The notes under the pieces were generated by a model. It was not told where the DNA came from, ran no database searches, and was given only the letters and a program-made list of their open reading frames with translations. From assembly GCA_963844855.1 (NCBI GenBank), contig CAWJQP010000049.1, positions 62,001 through 126,000 of the forward strand: DNA of 64,000 bases. Direction: 5' to 3'. Below, piece by piece: positions 44,178 to 52,779 of the stretch (within the stretch, counting starts at the first letter, position 1; each line of letters starts with the position of its first letter). Made by a program: the position numbers and the translations under genes. Source of the DNA: DASQDN01 sp963844855 (lineage in GTDB: Bacteria; Acidobacteriota; Terriglobia; Bryobacterales; Bryobacteraceae).

Positions 44178-47100
44178 TCAGAAGATGTACTTGAGCGCCA
44201 ACTGCACGATGCGCGGGGCCGAGGCCGAGGTGATTAGGCCGAACGTGGGACTGTTCACGGTGACGTTCGGCTGGCCGAGATTTGCGTGATTGAGGGCGTT
44301 GAACAACTCGGCGCGGAATTGCAGCTTGTGCGATTCCATCACCTTGAAGTTCTTGAAGATGGAGTAGTCAATGTTCCAGTCGCCCGGAGCACGTATCTGT
44401 CCGCGCCGCCCGGAGCCGATGGTCCCGATGGTGTTTGCGGCGAACTGCGAAGTATCGAACCAGCGGAGGATCTGGTCTTCCTTCGAGCGCGAACCGAGCT
44501 CCCAGAGGCCGCCGCGGTAGTCTGCGAAGTCGCCGCCGACACCATTGAAGTCATTATCGGCGCCACTGACAATCGTGAGGGGCGGACCGGTCTGCGCGCT
44601 GATGATCGCGTTCTGCTGCCATCCGCCCAGGACCCATTTCGCCACCGGATTCCAGTTTTCGAGCTTTGGCAGTTCCCAAATTCCGGAAATGACCACGCGG
44701 TGGGTCAAGTCGAAATCGGCCGGACCGCGGTTGTTGCGCACGTTGAACGGATCAGGTCCGGATTGGTTGCCTTCGATGGAGCCGAAGGAAGCGTAGTCGA
44801 TCGCCTTGCTCCAGGTGTAGTTCGCGAGAACGCTGACGCCGCTGGCGAGCCGGCGCTGCACGGTGATTTGCATGGAGTTGTAGGTCGAGTTGCCGTTCGA
44901 CTGGCCCAGTTGCAGCGGGCCGATGCGCGCGTAGGTGCGGCGCGAGTTCAGGTTGGCCGCGGTCGCTCCGGCGCGGTAGATGCCGGCGTTGACGTCGGTC
45001 GTCATCAGCAAATGCGTTCCCTTCGAGCCCACATAAGCAACCCGGAACAGGATGGCCGAGGGTAGCTCACGTTCGAGCACGAGGTTCCAGTTCTGCATGT
45101 AGCCCGCGCGCATGTCGCGCGTTGGAACAGCGTATGTCGCGCCATCGAGGAAAGCGCCATTCGGGTCCGCTGTGTAATTGTCCGGATCGATAAGCGCGCC
45201 GCCGCCGTAGGGATCCGAGAGCGGGAGCGGACCCACGAGCGTCGCGTCGGCGACCCAGGGCTGACCCTGAATCGTGCGGTTGTAGAACAGGCCCATGTAC
45301 TCGTCGTAGAAGAGACCGTAGGCGCCGCGCAGCACGGTCTTCGTCATCAGGTTCCAAGCGAATCCGATGCGTGGAGCGAGATTGTTCCAATCGTTCGGAA
45401 TCGCTTTGCCGCCGACGCCTTCGTCGCCGGTGAAGAGGAGCCCCTGCGGAGCGCGCGGAAAGCTCGCCGACTGCCGCCCGGCGATGAACGTGGTGTGCTG
45501 GTTATTTCCTTCCCTCAGGCCGAGCTTCGGGTCATAGCGCAAACCAAGATTGACGGTCAGTTTCGGCGTGAGCCGGATGTCGTCCTGGATGAAGAGGGAG
45601 TAGATGGGATTGATCGCCGCGAGCCGGGAAGTGGAGAGTTGCCGCCAGCTTGCCACTTGCCCCATAAGAAACTCGGCATACGCGTTACCTGCGTTCTGCA
45701 GGCCCGAGTTGCTGAACAACTGCCCGGTGAAGTTCGCCTGCCCGCCGGTGAGGAAATAGGACGAGAAACCGGTCCGGTAGCGCCGGAACTCGCCGCCGAA
45801 GCGCATGTTGTGGCGTCCCGTGGCGTAGCTGGTCGAGTTCGAAATGTGCAGCGAGCGCGTCACGGACAGGCCGACGTTTCCGAGGCCGATGCCGGACCAG
45901 CCCGATGGAGAAATGTTCAGATGATTGGCACTCGGCGAATTCTTTACCCGCGAACCGAGCGCCTCGAGCGTCAGGACGGGCTCGGAAGCCGTCCTTCGCC
46001 AGGGTTCTGATGTGTTGAAGGAGAAGTTGAAGCTGTTCACCCAGGTCGGCGAGATTGTGAACGTGTGGTTCACCGACGTGGCATGCTCATTTCCCTCGGT
46101 TCCATCGAGCGCGTAAAGAATGTTAGTCGGCAGAATGACGGCGGGGTTAACGAAGCGCAGGAAGAAGTAGCGGCCGGAGAGGCGGTGCCGCTGGCCGATC
46201 ATGTGGTCGCCGCGCACGATCACCTGGTTGTCGTCTGTGATGCTAGCCGGTGTTCCGAAGCGGATCTGATAAGTGGTGTCGGTCGACGACGGGAACATCG
46301 TCATGAGTTTCGCCGCCACCGGATCGATTCGCGAAGCTGGAATGATGTTGCCGGGAAAGACCTGCGTAGGGGCTAGTGGATCGCGGATTGCGCCCTGGCC
46401 GTTTGGGCGTAGCCACTCGGCAAAGTTGCCGTTCTTCATGGCTTCGCTCGGAGAGGTACGCAGGGCGCCCGGCGTCGAGCTGCTGATGCGAGTGCCCTGG
46501 TAAGAGCCGAAGAAGAAAGTCTTGTCCTTGACAACCGGGCCGCCGAGCGCTCCGCCGAACTGGTTGCGTTTCAGTGCGTCGCGTCCGCTAAAGAAGTTGG
46601 CGGCGTTCAGCTTGTAGTTACGGAAGAATTCGAACGCCGAACCATGGAACTCGTTGGTGCCGCTCTTGGTCACGACGTTTACGACGCCGCCTACGCCGCG
46701 GCCGTATTGTGCGTCGAAGCTTGAAGTCTGGACACTGAATTCCTGTACGGCGTCCACGTTCGGAAACGGGCGCGGCAGGTTGGTCTGCGCCTCATTGTGA
46801 TCCGCGTTGTCCAGCAGAAAGTTTCCGTTGATGCCCCGCGCGCCGTTTATGGAAACACGCACCTGGTAGGTTCCGAAGCCAAGATTCGCGCCCTGGACCG
46901 TCGCCGGAACGTTGCGGTCGGAAACGCCGGCGTTCAGCGTGAGCAATTGCAGAACATTGCGTCCGTTGAGCGGAAGATCGGCTACGCGTTGTTGATCGAC
47001 TACCTGCACGAGTGCCGAAGAGTTGGTTTGTACGAGGGCGGCTTGCGAACTCACGCTCACTTGTTCGGTGGTGGCGCCGACCTCCAACCGCGCGTCTACC

Positions 47101-47399
47101 TGCACCTCTGTGTTCACTTGCAGGAGCACGTTCTGCTGCAAGGAGGTTTGGAACCCGGTCTTCTCCACACGCACCGTGTAGCCGCCGATGGGCAGCAGCG
47201 GGACGACGTAGTGCCCCGTCTCGTCCGTAGTGACCGTCCGCGCCAGGTTGCTGCCCAAGTGTGTTGCGGTGATACGGGCGTCCGGAATCGAAGCTCCCGT
47301 GGCGTCCGTCACCGTCCCATGTATGCTCGCCGTCCCTTGCGCCCACGAGATGTGGACCCAGGATACAAACAGAACCACCGCGGCAACTTTTCTGAGCAT
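44178..47399 (-). CDS. TonB-dependent receptor with carboxypeptidase-regulatory domain
   Basis: 1,073 residues, intact, ATG 47399 with AAGGAGG 9 nt upstream. Signal peptide (LRKVAAVVLFVSWVHISWAQ), Cna-B-like domain (ASIHGTVTDATGASIPDARI), plug (LPLNGRNVLQLLTLNAGV; VVNVVTKSGTNEFHGSAFEF), barrel with alternating TonB strands and C-terminal VQLALKYIF. It lies 15 nt after the GntR gene, so receptor and regulator are co-transcribed, and the oxidoreductase follows. The ligand is unknown; the context suggests a sugar or cyclitol derivative. Confidence 0.92.
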   Translation of the reverse strand: MLRKVAAVVLFVSWVHISWAQGTASIHGTVTDATGASIPDARITATHLGSNLARTVTTDETGHYVVPLLPIGGYTVRVEKTGFQTSLQQNVLLQVNTEVQVDARLEVGATTEQVSVSSQAALVQTNSSALVQVVDQQRVADLPLNGRNVLQLLTLNAGVSDRNVPATVQGANLGFGTYQVRVSINGARGINGNFLLDNADHNEAQTNLPRPFPNVDAVQEFSVQTSSFDAQYGRGVGGVVNVVTKSGTNEFHGSAFEFFRNYKLNAANFFSGRDALKRNQFGGALGGPVVKDKTFFFGSYQGTRISSSTPGALRTSPSEAMKNGNFAEWLRPNGQGAIRDPLAPTQVFPGNIIPASRIDPVAAKLMTMFPSSTDTTYQIRFGTPASITDDNQVIVRGDHMIGQRHRLSGRYFFLRFVNPAVILPTNILYALDGTEGNEHATSVNHTFTISPTWVNSFNFSFNTSEPWRRTASEPVLTLEALGSRVKNSPSANHLNISPSGWSGIGLGNVGLSVTRSLHISNSTSYATGRHNMRFGGEFRRYRTGFSSYFLTGGQANFTGQLFSNSGLQNAGNAYAEFLMGQVASWRQLSTSRLAAINPIYSLFIQDDIRLTPKLTVNLGLRYDPKLGLREGNNQHTTFIAGRQSASFPRAPQGLLFTGDEGVGGKAIPNDWNNLAPRIGFAWNLMTKTVLRGAYGLFYDEYMGLFYNRTIQGQPWVADATLVGPLPLSDPYGGGALIDPDNYTADPNGAFLDGATYAVPTRDMRAGYMQNWNLVLERELPSAILFRVAYVGSKGTHLLMTTDVNAGIYRAGATAANLNSRRTYARIGPLQLGQSNGNSTYNSMQITVQRRLASGVSVLANYTWSKAIDYASFGSIEGNQSGPDPFNVRNNRGPADFDLTHRVVISGIWELPKLENWNPVAKWVLGGWQQNAIISAQTGPPLTIVSGADNDFNGVGGDFADYRGGLWELGSRSKEDQILRWFDTSQFAANTIGTIGSGRRGQIRAPGDWNIDYSIFKNFKVMESHKLQFRAELFNALNHANLGQPNVTVNSPTFGLITSASAPRIVQLALKYIF

Positions 47400-47414
47400 G
47401 AGTCTGTGCCTCCT

Positions 47415-48125
47415 TTATCTGGCGCGGGTTGAAGGTTCGAGGCGCTTTGCCGGAACAGGCCGCAGATAAGCGCCGTAGGATTGTTCCATGATCGTGCGGC
47501 AGCGTTGCGCGATCTCGGCCGGATCGCCGCGCTGCAACAAAGCGAGAATCAATTTATGCTCGGGGATCGCGTGGGTTAGATCCTCACGCTGCTGGCTTCG
47601 GCGGAAACTGACGAAGGCGAGCAGGGGCACGGTGACGAGGTCCAGCAGGCGCGCCATGGTCGAGTCGCCTGCCATGCGCCAGATGGCGCGGTGAAAATCG
47701 AGATCGGCTTGTGCGACCTCCTCGTAGTTGCAGGCGGCAACGGCGGCACGGATCGCGTCGAGGCCCTTGCGCAACTCCGCGAAGCCAGGCTCCGAGGCTC
47801 GGGCGGCCGCATCGAGCCACGCCATGGTTTCGAGCGTCAGTCTCAGGCGCACATGCTCGCCGATTTCGACCGGCGTCATGCTCATGACGAAACTTCCCTT
47901 GTTCGGAATGCGGCGGAGGAGGCCTGCATGGGCCAGTTCGGAGAGCGAATCGCGGATCACGGCCTGGCTGACGCCGAACTTTCTGGCGAGCGGGAGTTCG
48001 ATCATGGCGTCGCCAGGGGCGTATTCGCCGGCAAAGATCGCATGGCGAAGGCTACGCGTGACCGGCAGTGGCCATGACACCGTTCCGGCGTGTGCGGCCG
48101 GGGCGGGGCTTGGGGAACTCACCAT
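47415..48125 (-). CDS. GntR-family regulator, FadR type (FCD domain)
   Basis: 236 residues if started at ATG 48125; the longer TTG start at 48170 reads through an AT-rich operator-like stretch and is less likely. Winged HTH (RSLRHAIFAGEYAPGDAMIE, then FGVSQAVIRDSLSELAHAGL), FCD domain (LDFHRAIWRMAGDSTMARLL; EHKLILALLQRGDPAEIAQR). First gene of an operon with the TonB receptor and the oxidoreductase, so it very likely regulates its own operon. Confidence 0.88.
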   Translation of the reverse strand: MVSSPSPAPAAHAGTVSWPLPVTRSLRHAIFAGEYAPGDAMIELPLARKFGVSQAVIRDSLSELAHAGLLRRIPNKGSFVMSMTPVEIGEHVRLRLTLETMAWLDAAARASEPGFAELRKGLDAIRAAVAACNYEEVAQADLDFHRAIWRMAGDSTMARLLDLVTVPLLAFVSFRRSQQREDLTHAIPEHKLILALLQRGDPAEIAQRCRTIMEQSYGAYLRPVPAKRLEPSTRAR

Positions 48126-48144
48126 CTTCGGCACGAGGCCGATT

Positions 48145-48167
48145 ATATTTTCAGTATCGATAAATAT
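48145..48167. promoter_or_regulatory. AT-rich inverted repeat upstream of the GntR-TonB operon
   Basis: ATATTT (48145-48150) and AAATAT (48162-48167) flank an 11-nt spacer that contains the palindrome TATCGATA (48155-48162, overlapping the right arm by one base). The AT richness stands out in this GC-rich sequence and the position suits an operator for the GntR protein. Confidence 0.45.
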
Positions 48168-48280
48168 CAAGATGAAGCACTTCTGATAACGCTCTCAGGT
48201 TTGGGCGTATTCTCAGGTACTACTGCTTCCGGCCTCAGCTGGTCTCCACTGGTAAACCGGGCGGAAGTGGATCGTCTGAG

Positions 48281-48580
48281 GGTCAGTTTCTCGCCAGTTT
48301 GGGTCACGAAATCCAAACGCCGCTTTCGGGAACCTTGGGAATGCCGGACTTGCTGCTCGGAACGCTGCTCGACTCCAAGCAGCGAGAGTATGTGAAGACT
48401 TCGCGCGATTGCGCGACGCACCTGCTCGATATTCTGAACACCGTTCTGTCTTACTCGGCGCTGCAGGCGGAGAATGTGCTAATCGAGTCGATCGAGATTC
48501 CGCTGCCGCAACTGCTGGAATCGGTCGGCGCGGAAGCCAAGGCCAAGGCGGAATCACTGACCACGAGGATTAGTCTATAA
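48281..48580 (+). pseudogene. Sensor histidine kinase fragment (HisKA domain)
   Basis: Reads GQFLASLGHEIQTPLSGTLG with the phospho-acceptor His in the H-box, then a dimerisation helix (SKQREYVKTSRDCATHLLDI; LNTVLSYSALQAENV) and stops at TAA 48580, before any ATPase domain. The upstream sequence in frame has no start codon and no sensor domain. This is a truncated relic of a hybrid or two-component kinase, probably left by rearrangement next to the GntR operon. Confidence 0.65.
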
Positions 48581-49060
48581 AACAACACGGCTCTTGAAGG
48601 ACCATGTCGGACGAATCCTCATTGGGATTGGGAAAGCGTTACCACCAAATGGGTTGATGGGCGTCGTTTTAAAACAGAACAGGGAAGAGCGTTCACGGCT
48701 GCCGGGCAGGGAACCACTACTAAGCCGTCGAACCGTTGTGGTCATTCTGTTGATATGGGCCTTCGACCCGCGAAACCGCATGAAAAACTGGCATGATGGC
48801 GCAGGCGGGCGAAAGATCGTTTGAACATTGGAGATGTTGAGGCTGTAACCCGGCCTGAGTCGGCTGGGTTTTTCGACCCTGTTCAACAGCCACTTTACGG
48901 TAGCCCGCCTCTTCAAGCGCGACACGCCGGGCGTGTCTTGATGTTCCCGGATCGCCGTGGTAAATACTGAGCTCCAGAATCACATTCAGGGAGACTTACG
49001 GTGACAATGTGGAAGGACGTGCCTGGGTCGATGGTCGATTAGGAGAAGTAGCTATCTGAA
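48581..49060. other. Non-coding stretch
   Basis: No convincing gene on either strand. It contains a terminator-like hairpin (48847-48873) and a weaker dyad, GACACG-CCGGG-CGTGTC, at about 48919-48935. Confidence 0.6.
48847..48873 (+). terminator. Rho-independent terminator-like hairpin
   Basis: AACCCGGCC (48847-48855) pairs with GGCTGGGTT (48862-48870), with one bulge around a TGAGTC loop, and is followed by TTT. Confidence 0.55.
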
Positions 49061-49597
49061 ATGACGCCATGGTTTATTGCGACTGAACCATTCACACCGA
49101 TTGACGGCCCAAGATGGGACAAGTATGTCGAATGGTCCGGCCTAAAGCAGCTTGAGGAGTTGGTGTCGCTTGATGAGCTACTATGCCCGCCCCTTCTCCG
49201 CGAGATTAAAGACGAGTACTGGCCACACATAGTGAACGAAGACTTCATGCTGCACTTCTTCACAGATTTTGACTTCTTGATGAAACGCGTCGCGCCGATT
49301 GAACGAAAAAATGTGCTATGTGTGTATCGCAATCCGACGGCCCCTCCGGACGGCCCATGCTTCGGAGATTTCCGCTTTCTTGGATACGATCTAGTTGATA
49401 GTGAGTGTTCGATAAGTGCGCTCACTAACTGTGGCGGCTTCCCTGACGTATTTGCCAACTCTGAACTGTCGAATCTGGGATTGCTGACGGATTTCCATCG
49501 TGCCGTTGAAGTACAGCGGAATCTGCGCATAATGCATCCGGAGGAACGCCATGCGGATTGCCACCTATGGGCGATCTTACGTTTGGCCCCAGGGTAG
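49061..49597 (+). CDS. Hypothetical protein
   Basis: 178 residues, soluble, no signal peptide. Acidic and aromatic-rich: WDKYVEWSGLKQLEELVSLD (about residue 22), YWPHIVNEDFMLHFFTDFDF, FRFLGYDLVDSECSISALTN and a His-containing end (RHADCHLWAILRLAPG). I recognise no family. Soluble acidic proteins of this size near mobile DNA are sometimes immunity proteins, but nothing here proves it. It lies between non-coding sequence and a transposase relic. Confidence 0.65.
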   Translation: MTPWFIATEPFTPIDGPRWDKYVEWSGLKQLEELVSLDELLCPPLLREIKDEYWPHIVNEDFMLHFFTDFDFLMKRVAPIERKNVLCVYRNPTAPPDGPCFGDFRFLGYDLVDSECSISALTNCGGFPDVFANSELSNLGLLTDFHRAVEVQRNLRIMHPEERHADCHLWAILRLAPG

Positions 49598-49819
49598 TTT
49601 GGCATATTGAACGTTTGTACCAATTTTGTTAAAGTGCCCTTTTCCGGAAGCGAGACTTACAGGCGGAATGGAGTGACGAGCCCTCCAACTGTTCAGGGCG
49701 GCAACGGGCGCGGCCGGGGTGGTTACTTAAATGACGTGTTTTACGTTGAAGTGCGATTTGCAACGCCTGCATTCGCAACTGCGCGCAACGATCGGATATT
49801 CTCAGCTGAGCACACTGGA

Positions 49820-49888
49820 ATGAATAAGCCGGCCATTTTCATCGGCTCATCTACCGAGGGCGCTGGACCGAAAATTAAATCTTGCTGA
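49820..49888 (+). pseudogene. Possible 5' remnant of a TIR-like nucleotide-binding protein
   Basis: A 22-codon ORF beginning MNKPAIFIGSSTEG, similar to the first strand and loop of TIR-like nucleotide-binding proteins, then ending abruptly. It lies 53 nt before a transposase gene that could have truncated it. The match is short and the call is tentative. The rest of 49598-49941 shows nothing. Confidence 0.2.
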
Positions 49889-49941
49889 AAAATGCGGTGC
49901 TGTGCGGCCGTTCTTGGTGTTATCGATAATGAAGCGACCAG

Positions 49942-51024
49942 ATGCCGATGCCTCTCGATCCGTTCCGGTTTGTCCTGATCGCTCTAGCTGGATGGATGAA
50001 TCAACGACAGCTTCAGGTAATCGAATACTTGCGTGAAGAGAATCGTGTTCTTCGCGAACAGTTGGGCGAACGACGTTTGCGTCTCAGCGACGACCAGCGG
50101 CGTCGCCTGGCCGCCAAAGCCAAAGGATTGGGACGGAAGCTTCTGCGGGACGTAGCCACCATCGTGACTCCGGAGACCTTGTTGCGGTGGCATCAGCGTC
50201 TGATCGCACAGAAATACGATGGCAGCGGAAAGCGCGGAGTCGGTCGTCCGCGCACCATCGCTGAGATCGAGCAATTGGTGGTTCAAATGGCGGAAGAGAA
50301 TCGGAGCTGGGGATATCGGCGGATTCAGGGCGCCTTATCCAATCTGGGACACAAGCTTGCTCGCAGCACGATCGCTGCGATTTTGGCAAGGCACGGCATC
50401 GAACCGGCACCGGAGCGAACTCGCAAGACGACCTGGAAGGAATTTCTGACGCAACACTGGGAATTGATTGCGGCTACGGATTTCTTCACTATCGAGGTCT
50501 GGACGACCAAAGGATTGCAGCGATTCATCGTATTGTTCTTTATCGAGCTGTCGACTAGACGAGTGGAGATCGCTGGAATCTCAGCGGCCGCAAACGGGTT
50601 GTGGATGAGTCAGATTGCACGGAATCTGACAGACTCTGTCGACGGCCTGCTCACCAGGAAGCGCTATCTGATCCATGATCGAGACCCGCTGTTCACGGAC
50701 GAATTCCTGAGCACCCTCAAGATGGCCGGCGTCCAATCGGTGAAGCTACCACCGCGAAGTCCCAACCTGAACGCCTACGCGGAACGGTTTGTAAGAACCA
50801 TCTAGGAATCGTGCTTAGAGCGGCTGGTCCTGTTCGGAGAGAGTTCGTTGCGGACGGCCGTTCAACATTTCGTGGCGCATTATCACAGCGAACGCAACCA
50901 CCAAGGTCTGGACAACCACTTGATTCAACCCGAGCCGGACCACCTACTAGGCAAGACGGGGAAAGTTCAGCGTCGGGAACGTTTGGGTGGTCTGCTGAAC
51001 TACTACTATCGAGCTGCAGCTTGA
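49942..51024 (+). pseudogene. DDE (rve) transposase with an in-frame nonsense codon
   Basis: Reads MPMPLDPFRFVLIALAGWMN, coiled region (IEYLREENRVLREQLGERRL), HTH_21-like EENRSWGYRRIQGALSNLGH, then the DDE core: Asp in ELIAATDFFT, Asp in YLIHDRDPLF, Glu in PNLNAYAERFVRTI. A TAG at 50803-50805 ends the ORF at 287 residues. The same frame continues after it with ESCLERLVLFGESS ... HYHSERNHQGLDN to TGA 51024, the normal C-terminus (about 360 residues in all), so the TAG replaces a sense codon, probably AAG. Terminal repeats were not found. Confidence 0.82.
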
Positions 51025-51043
51025 ATAACCGGGCCATACGAGG

Positions 51044-51991
51044 TCACGGGCTGTTGTCCACGAAACGACGCGTTCTGCGGCTGGCGATGGTACTGCTCAT
51101 CCCACTGGTGCTTTGCTGAGCGCGGCTCAATTCGATGGATCGGGCTTGCTCACGAGCGCTCGCGGCGGCATCACCCTCGCCTTCGTAGACGCGTGCTAAC
51201 AGGAGGTGCAGTTCGGGTTCCGTGTCAGACTCCGCGATGAGCTCCTTCAGTAACTCCTGTGCCTTCGCACTTTGTTTGCGGCCGACCATGAGCTTGGTAA
51301 ACTCCGTCCTTGCGGTTCGGTCCCTGGGCGATATTCGCAGGGCAATCTCCAGATGATGCTGGGCCGACTCGTATCTGACCATGCGGCGTTCGAGCCTTGC
51401 GAGCGCAACCTGGGCTTCGACAAACTCCTGCTTCAACTCCACCGCGCGCGTGAACGTAGCGTGCGCCTCCTCAAAGCGTCCGGCGGTTTCGAGTTCGTAG
51501 CCCAGACGGAATTGCGCGTCTGCCGATTGCGGGAAGCGCGCGGCGGTTTCGCGGGCCGAAGCCAAGGCCTTGTCAAATTGGAAGCATTGATGCCACGCAT
51601 CTGCGATGAGCAGTGCCGGTTTCTCAGCAAGAGGTGCTGGGCGGGCTGCCGCCTCCAAAGTTTCCCCCGCATCACAAGCGTAGCTTTCCTTCAAATAAAG
51701 CACCCCAAGCAGTGTCAGCAGACCAACGTGATCAGGTCGCGCTCGCCGTCCTGTCCGCAAACGCCTGATGGCTTCCAAAGTCTGGCCTTCCTGGGACAAT
51801 GCCAAGCCCAGTAGATAGTTCGGCTCGAAAGAATTCGGGCGGGCAGCCGCTGCCCGGCTGAGCGGTACCAGCGCGCCAATGTATTGTCCGTTCTGTATGA
51901 GGTTCAATCCGATTTGAAGGTCCTGTTGAAAAGAATCCTGCGCACACGCTGTGGCAGCGGAAATTAGGAAGGCTAGGTGCGCGCCACGCAT
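51044..51991 (-). CDS. Secreted tetratricopeptide-repeat protein
   Basis: 315 residues. Signal peptide (RGAHLAFLISAATACAQ), then TPR units: GALVPLSRAAAARPNSFEPN, SADAQFRLGYELETAGRFEE, VEAQVALARLERRMVRYESA and PELHLLLARVYEGEGDAAAS. The last 20 or so residues (STIASRRTRRFVDNSP) look atypical and may come from sequence brought in with the adjacent transposase relic. It lies 5 nt after the GntR gene and is last in the operon that starts with the TonB receptor at 57627. Confidence 0.82.
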   Translation of the reverse strand: MRGAHLAFLISAATACAQDSFQQDLQIGLNLIQNGQYIGALVPLSRAAAARPNSFEPNYLLGLALSQEGQTLEAIRRLRTGRRARPDHVGLLTLLGVLYLKESYACDAGETLEAAARPAPLAEKPALLIADAWHQCFQFDKALASARETAARFPQSADAQFRLGYELETAGRFEEAHATFTRAVELKQEFVEAQVALARLERRMVRYESAQHHLEIALRISPRDRTARTEFTKLMVGRKQSAKAQELLKELIAESDTEPELHLLLARVYEGEGDAAASAREQARSIELSRAQQSTSGMSSTIASRRTRRFVDNSP

Positions 51992-51996
51992 CTCAT

Positions 51997-52779
51997 CTAA
52001 GTCTTTGAAAGCTGATCGAGCGCATCCAGGGTTTGCGTTACGTGCGCTTCCATGGTGCGCTGTGCGCGTTCGGGATCTCGGCTGCGAATGGCATCGAAGA
52101 GTTCCGCATGCGCCAGATATTCGGCCATTCCGTAATCCGGGTTTTTATTTTCGCGCTCAATCAGCGCACCTCCAGACGCCATCACCATGTTGAACGAAGA
52201 GACTACCTTCTCGAGTACCTGATTATGAGTGGCAGTCGCAATGGCGATGTGGAAAAGGGGAGTCAGGCTGTACATCGGCTGTCCCCGGCGCGCTGCACGC
52301 TCGATCTTACGCAGGATCTCTTCGAGTCTCTCCAGATCCTCTTCGGTCGCGGTGACTGCCGCTAGGCGAGCAACTCCGCCCTCAATCACCTTCCGCGCCG
52401 CTACAACCTCCGCGATTGCTTCCCGTCCCAACAACGAGGCGAGTACATCCGCATTCACTACCAAGTCCGACGGGATCGACTTCACGAAGCAACCCAACCC
52501 GGGCCGGATTTCGATAAGGTTCATGCCGGAGAGTGCTTGCAGCGCCTCCCGCACTACTGTCCGGCTCACTTGGAATTGCCGAACCAGATCGGGAACCGAA
52601 GGCAGTTGAGTACCCGCAGGGAACTTACCGTCCCGAATCCAACCCAGCATCGTGTCCCTGACATTGTGTGTGAGACTGCGCGACGTGGGAGTTTCAGCAC
52701 GACGAAACGTAGGCGTGTCCAATTCCGTATTGATACCACTAGTATATTTGTCGCCCGTAACTGGTCTATCGATGATCAC
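51997..52779 (-). CDS. GntR-family regulator, FadR type (FCD domain)
   Basis: 260 residues from GTG 52779, whose GTGA overlaps the stop of the CRTAC1 gene. Winged HTH (VRDTMLGWIRDGKFPAGTQL, then FQVSRTVVREALQALSGMNL, residues about 40-105), FCD domain (ARRGQPMYSLTPLFHIAIAT; HAELFDAIRSRDPERAQRTM). Co-transcribed with TonB receptor, CRTAC1 and TPR genes. The near-identical 21-bp sites at 57658 and 58948 are good candidates for its operators. Confidence 0.9.
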   Translation of the reverse strand: MIIDRPVTGDKYTSGINTELDTPTFRRAETPTSRSLTHNVRDTMLGWIRDGKFPAGTQLPSVPDLVRQFQVSRTVVREALQALSGMNLIEIRPGLGCFVKSIPSDLVVNADVLASLLGREAIAEVVAARKVIEGGVARLAAVTATEEDLERLEEILRKIERAARRGQPMYSLTPLFHIAIATATHNQVLEKVVSSFNMVMASGGALIERENKNPDYGMAEYLAHAELFDAIRSRDPERAQRTMEAHVTQTLDALDQLSKT

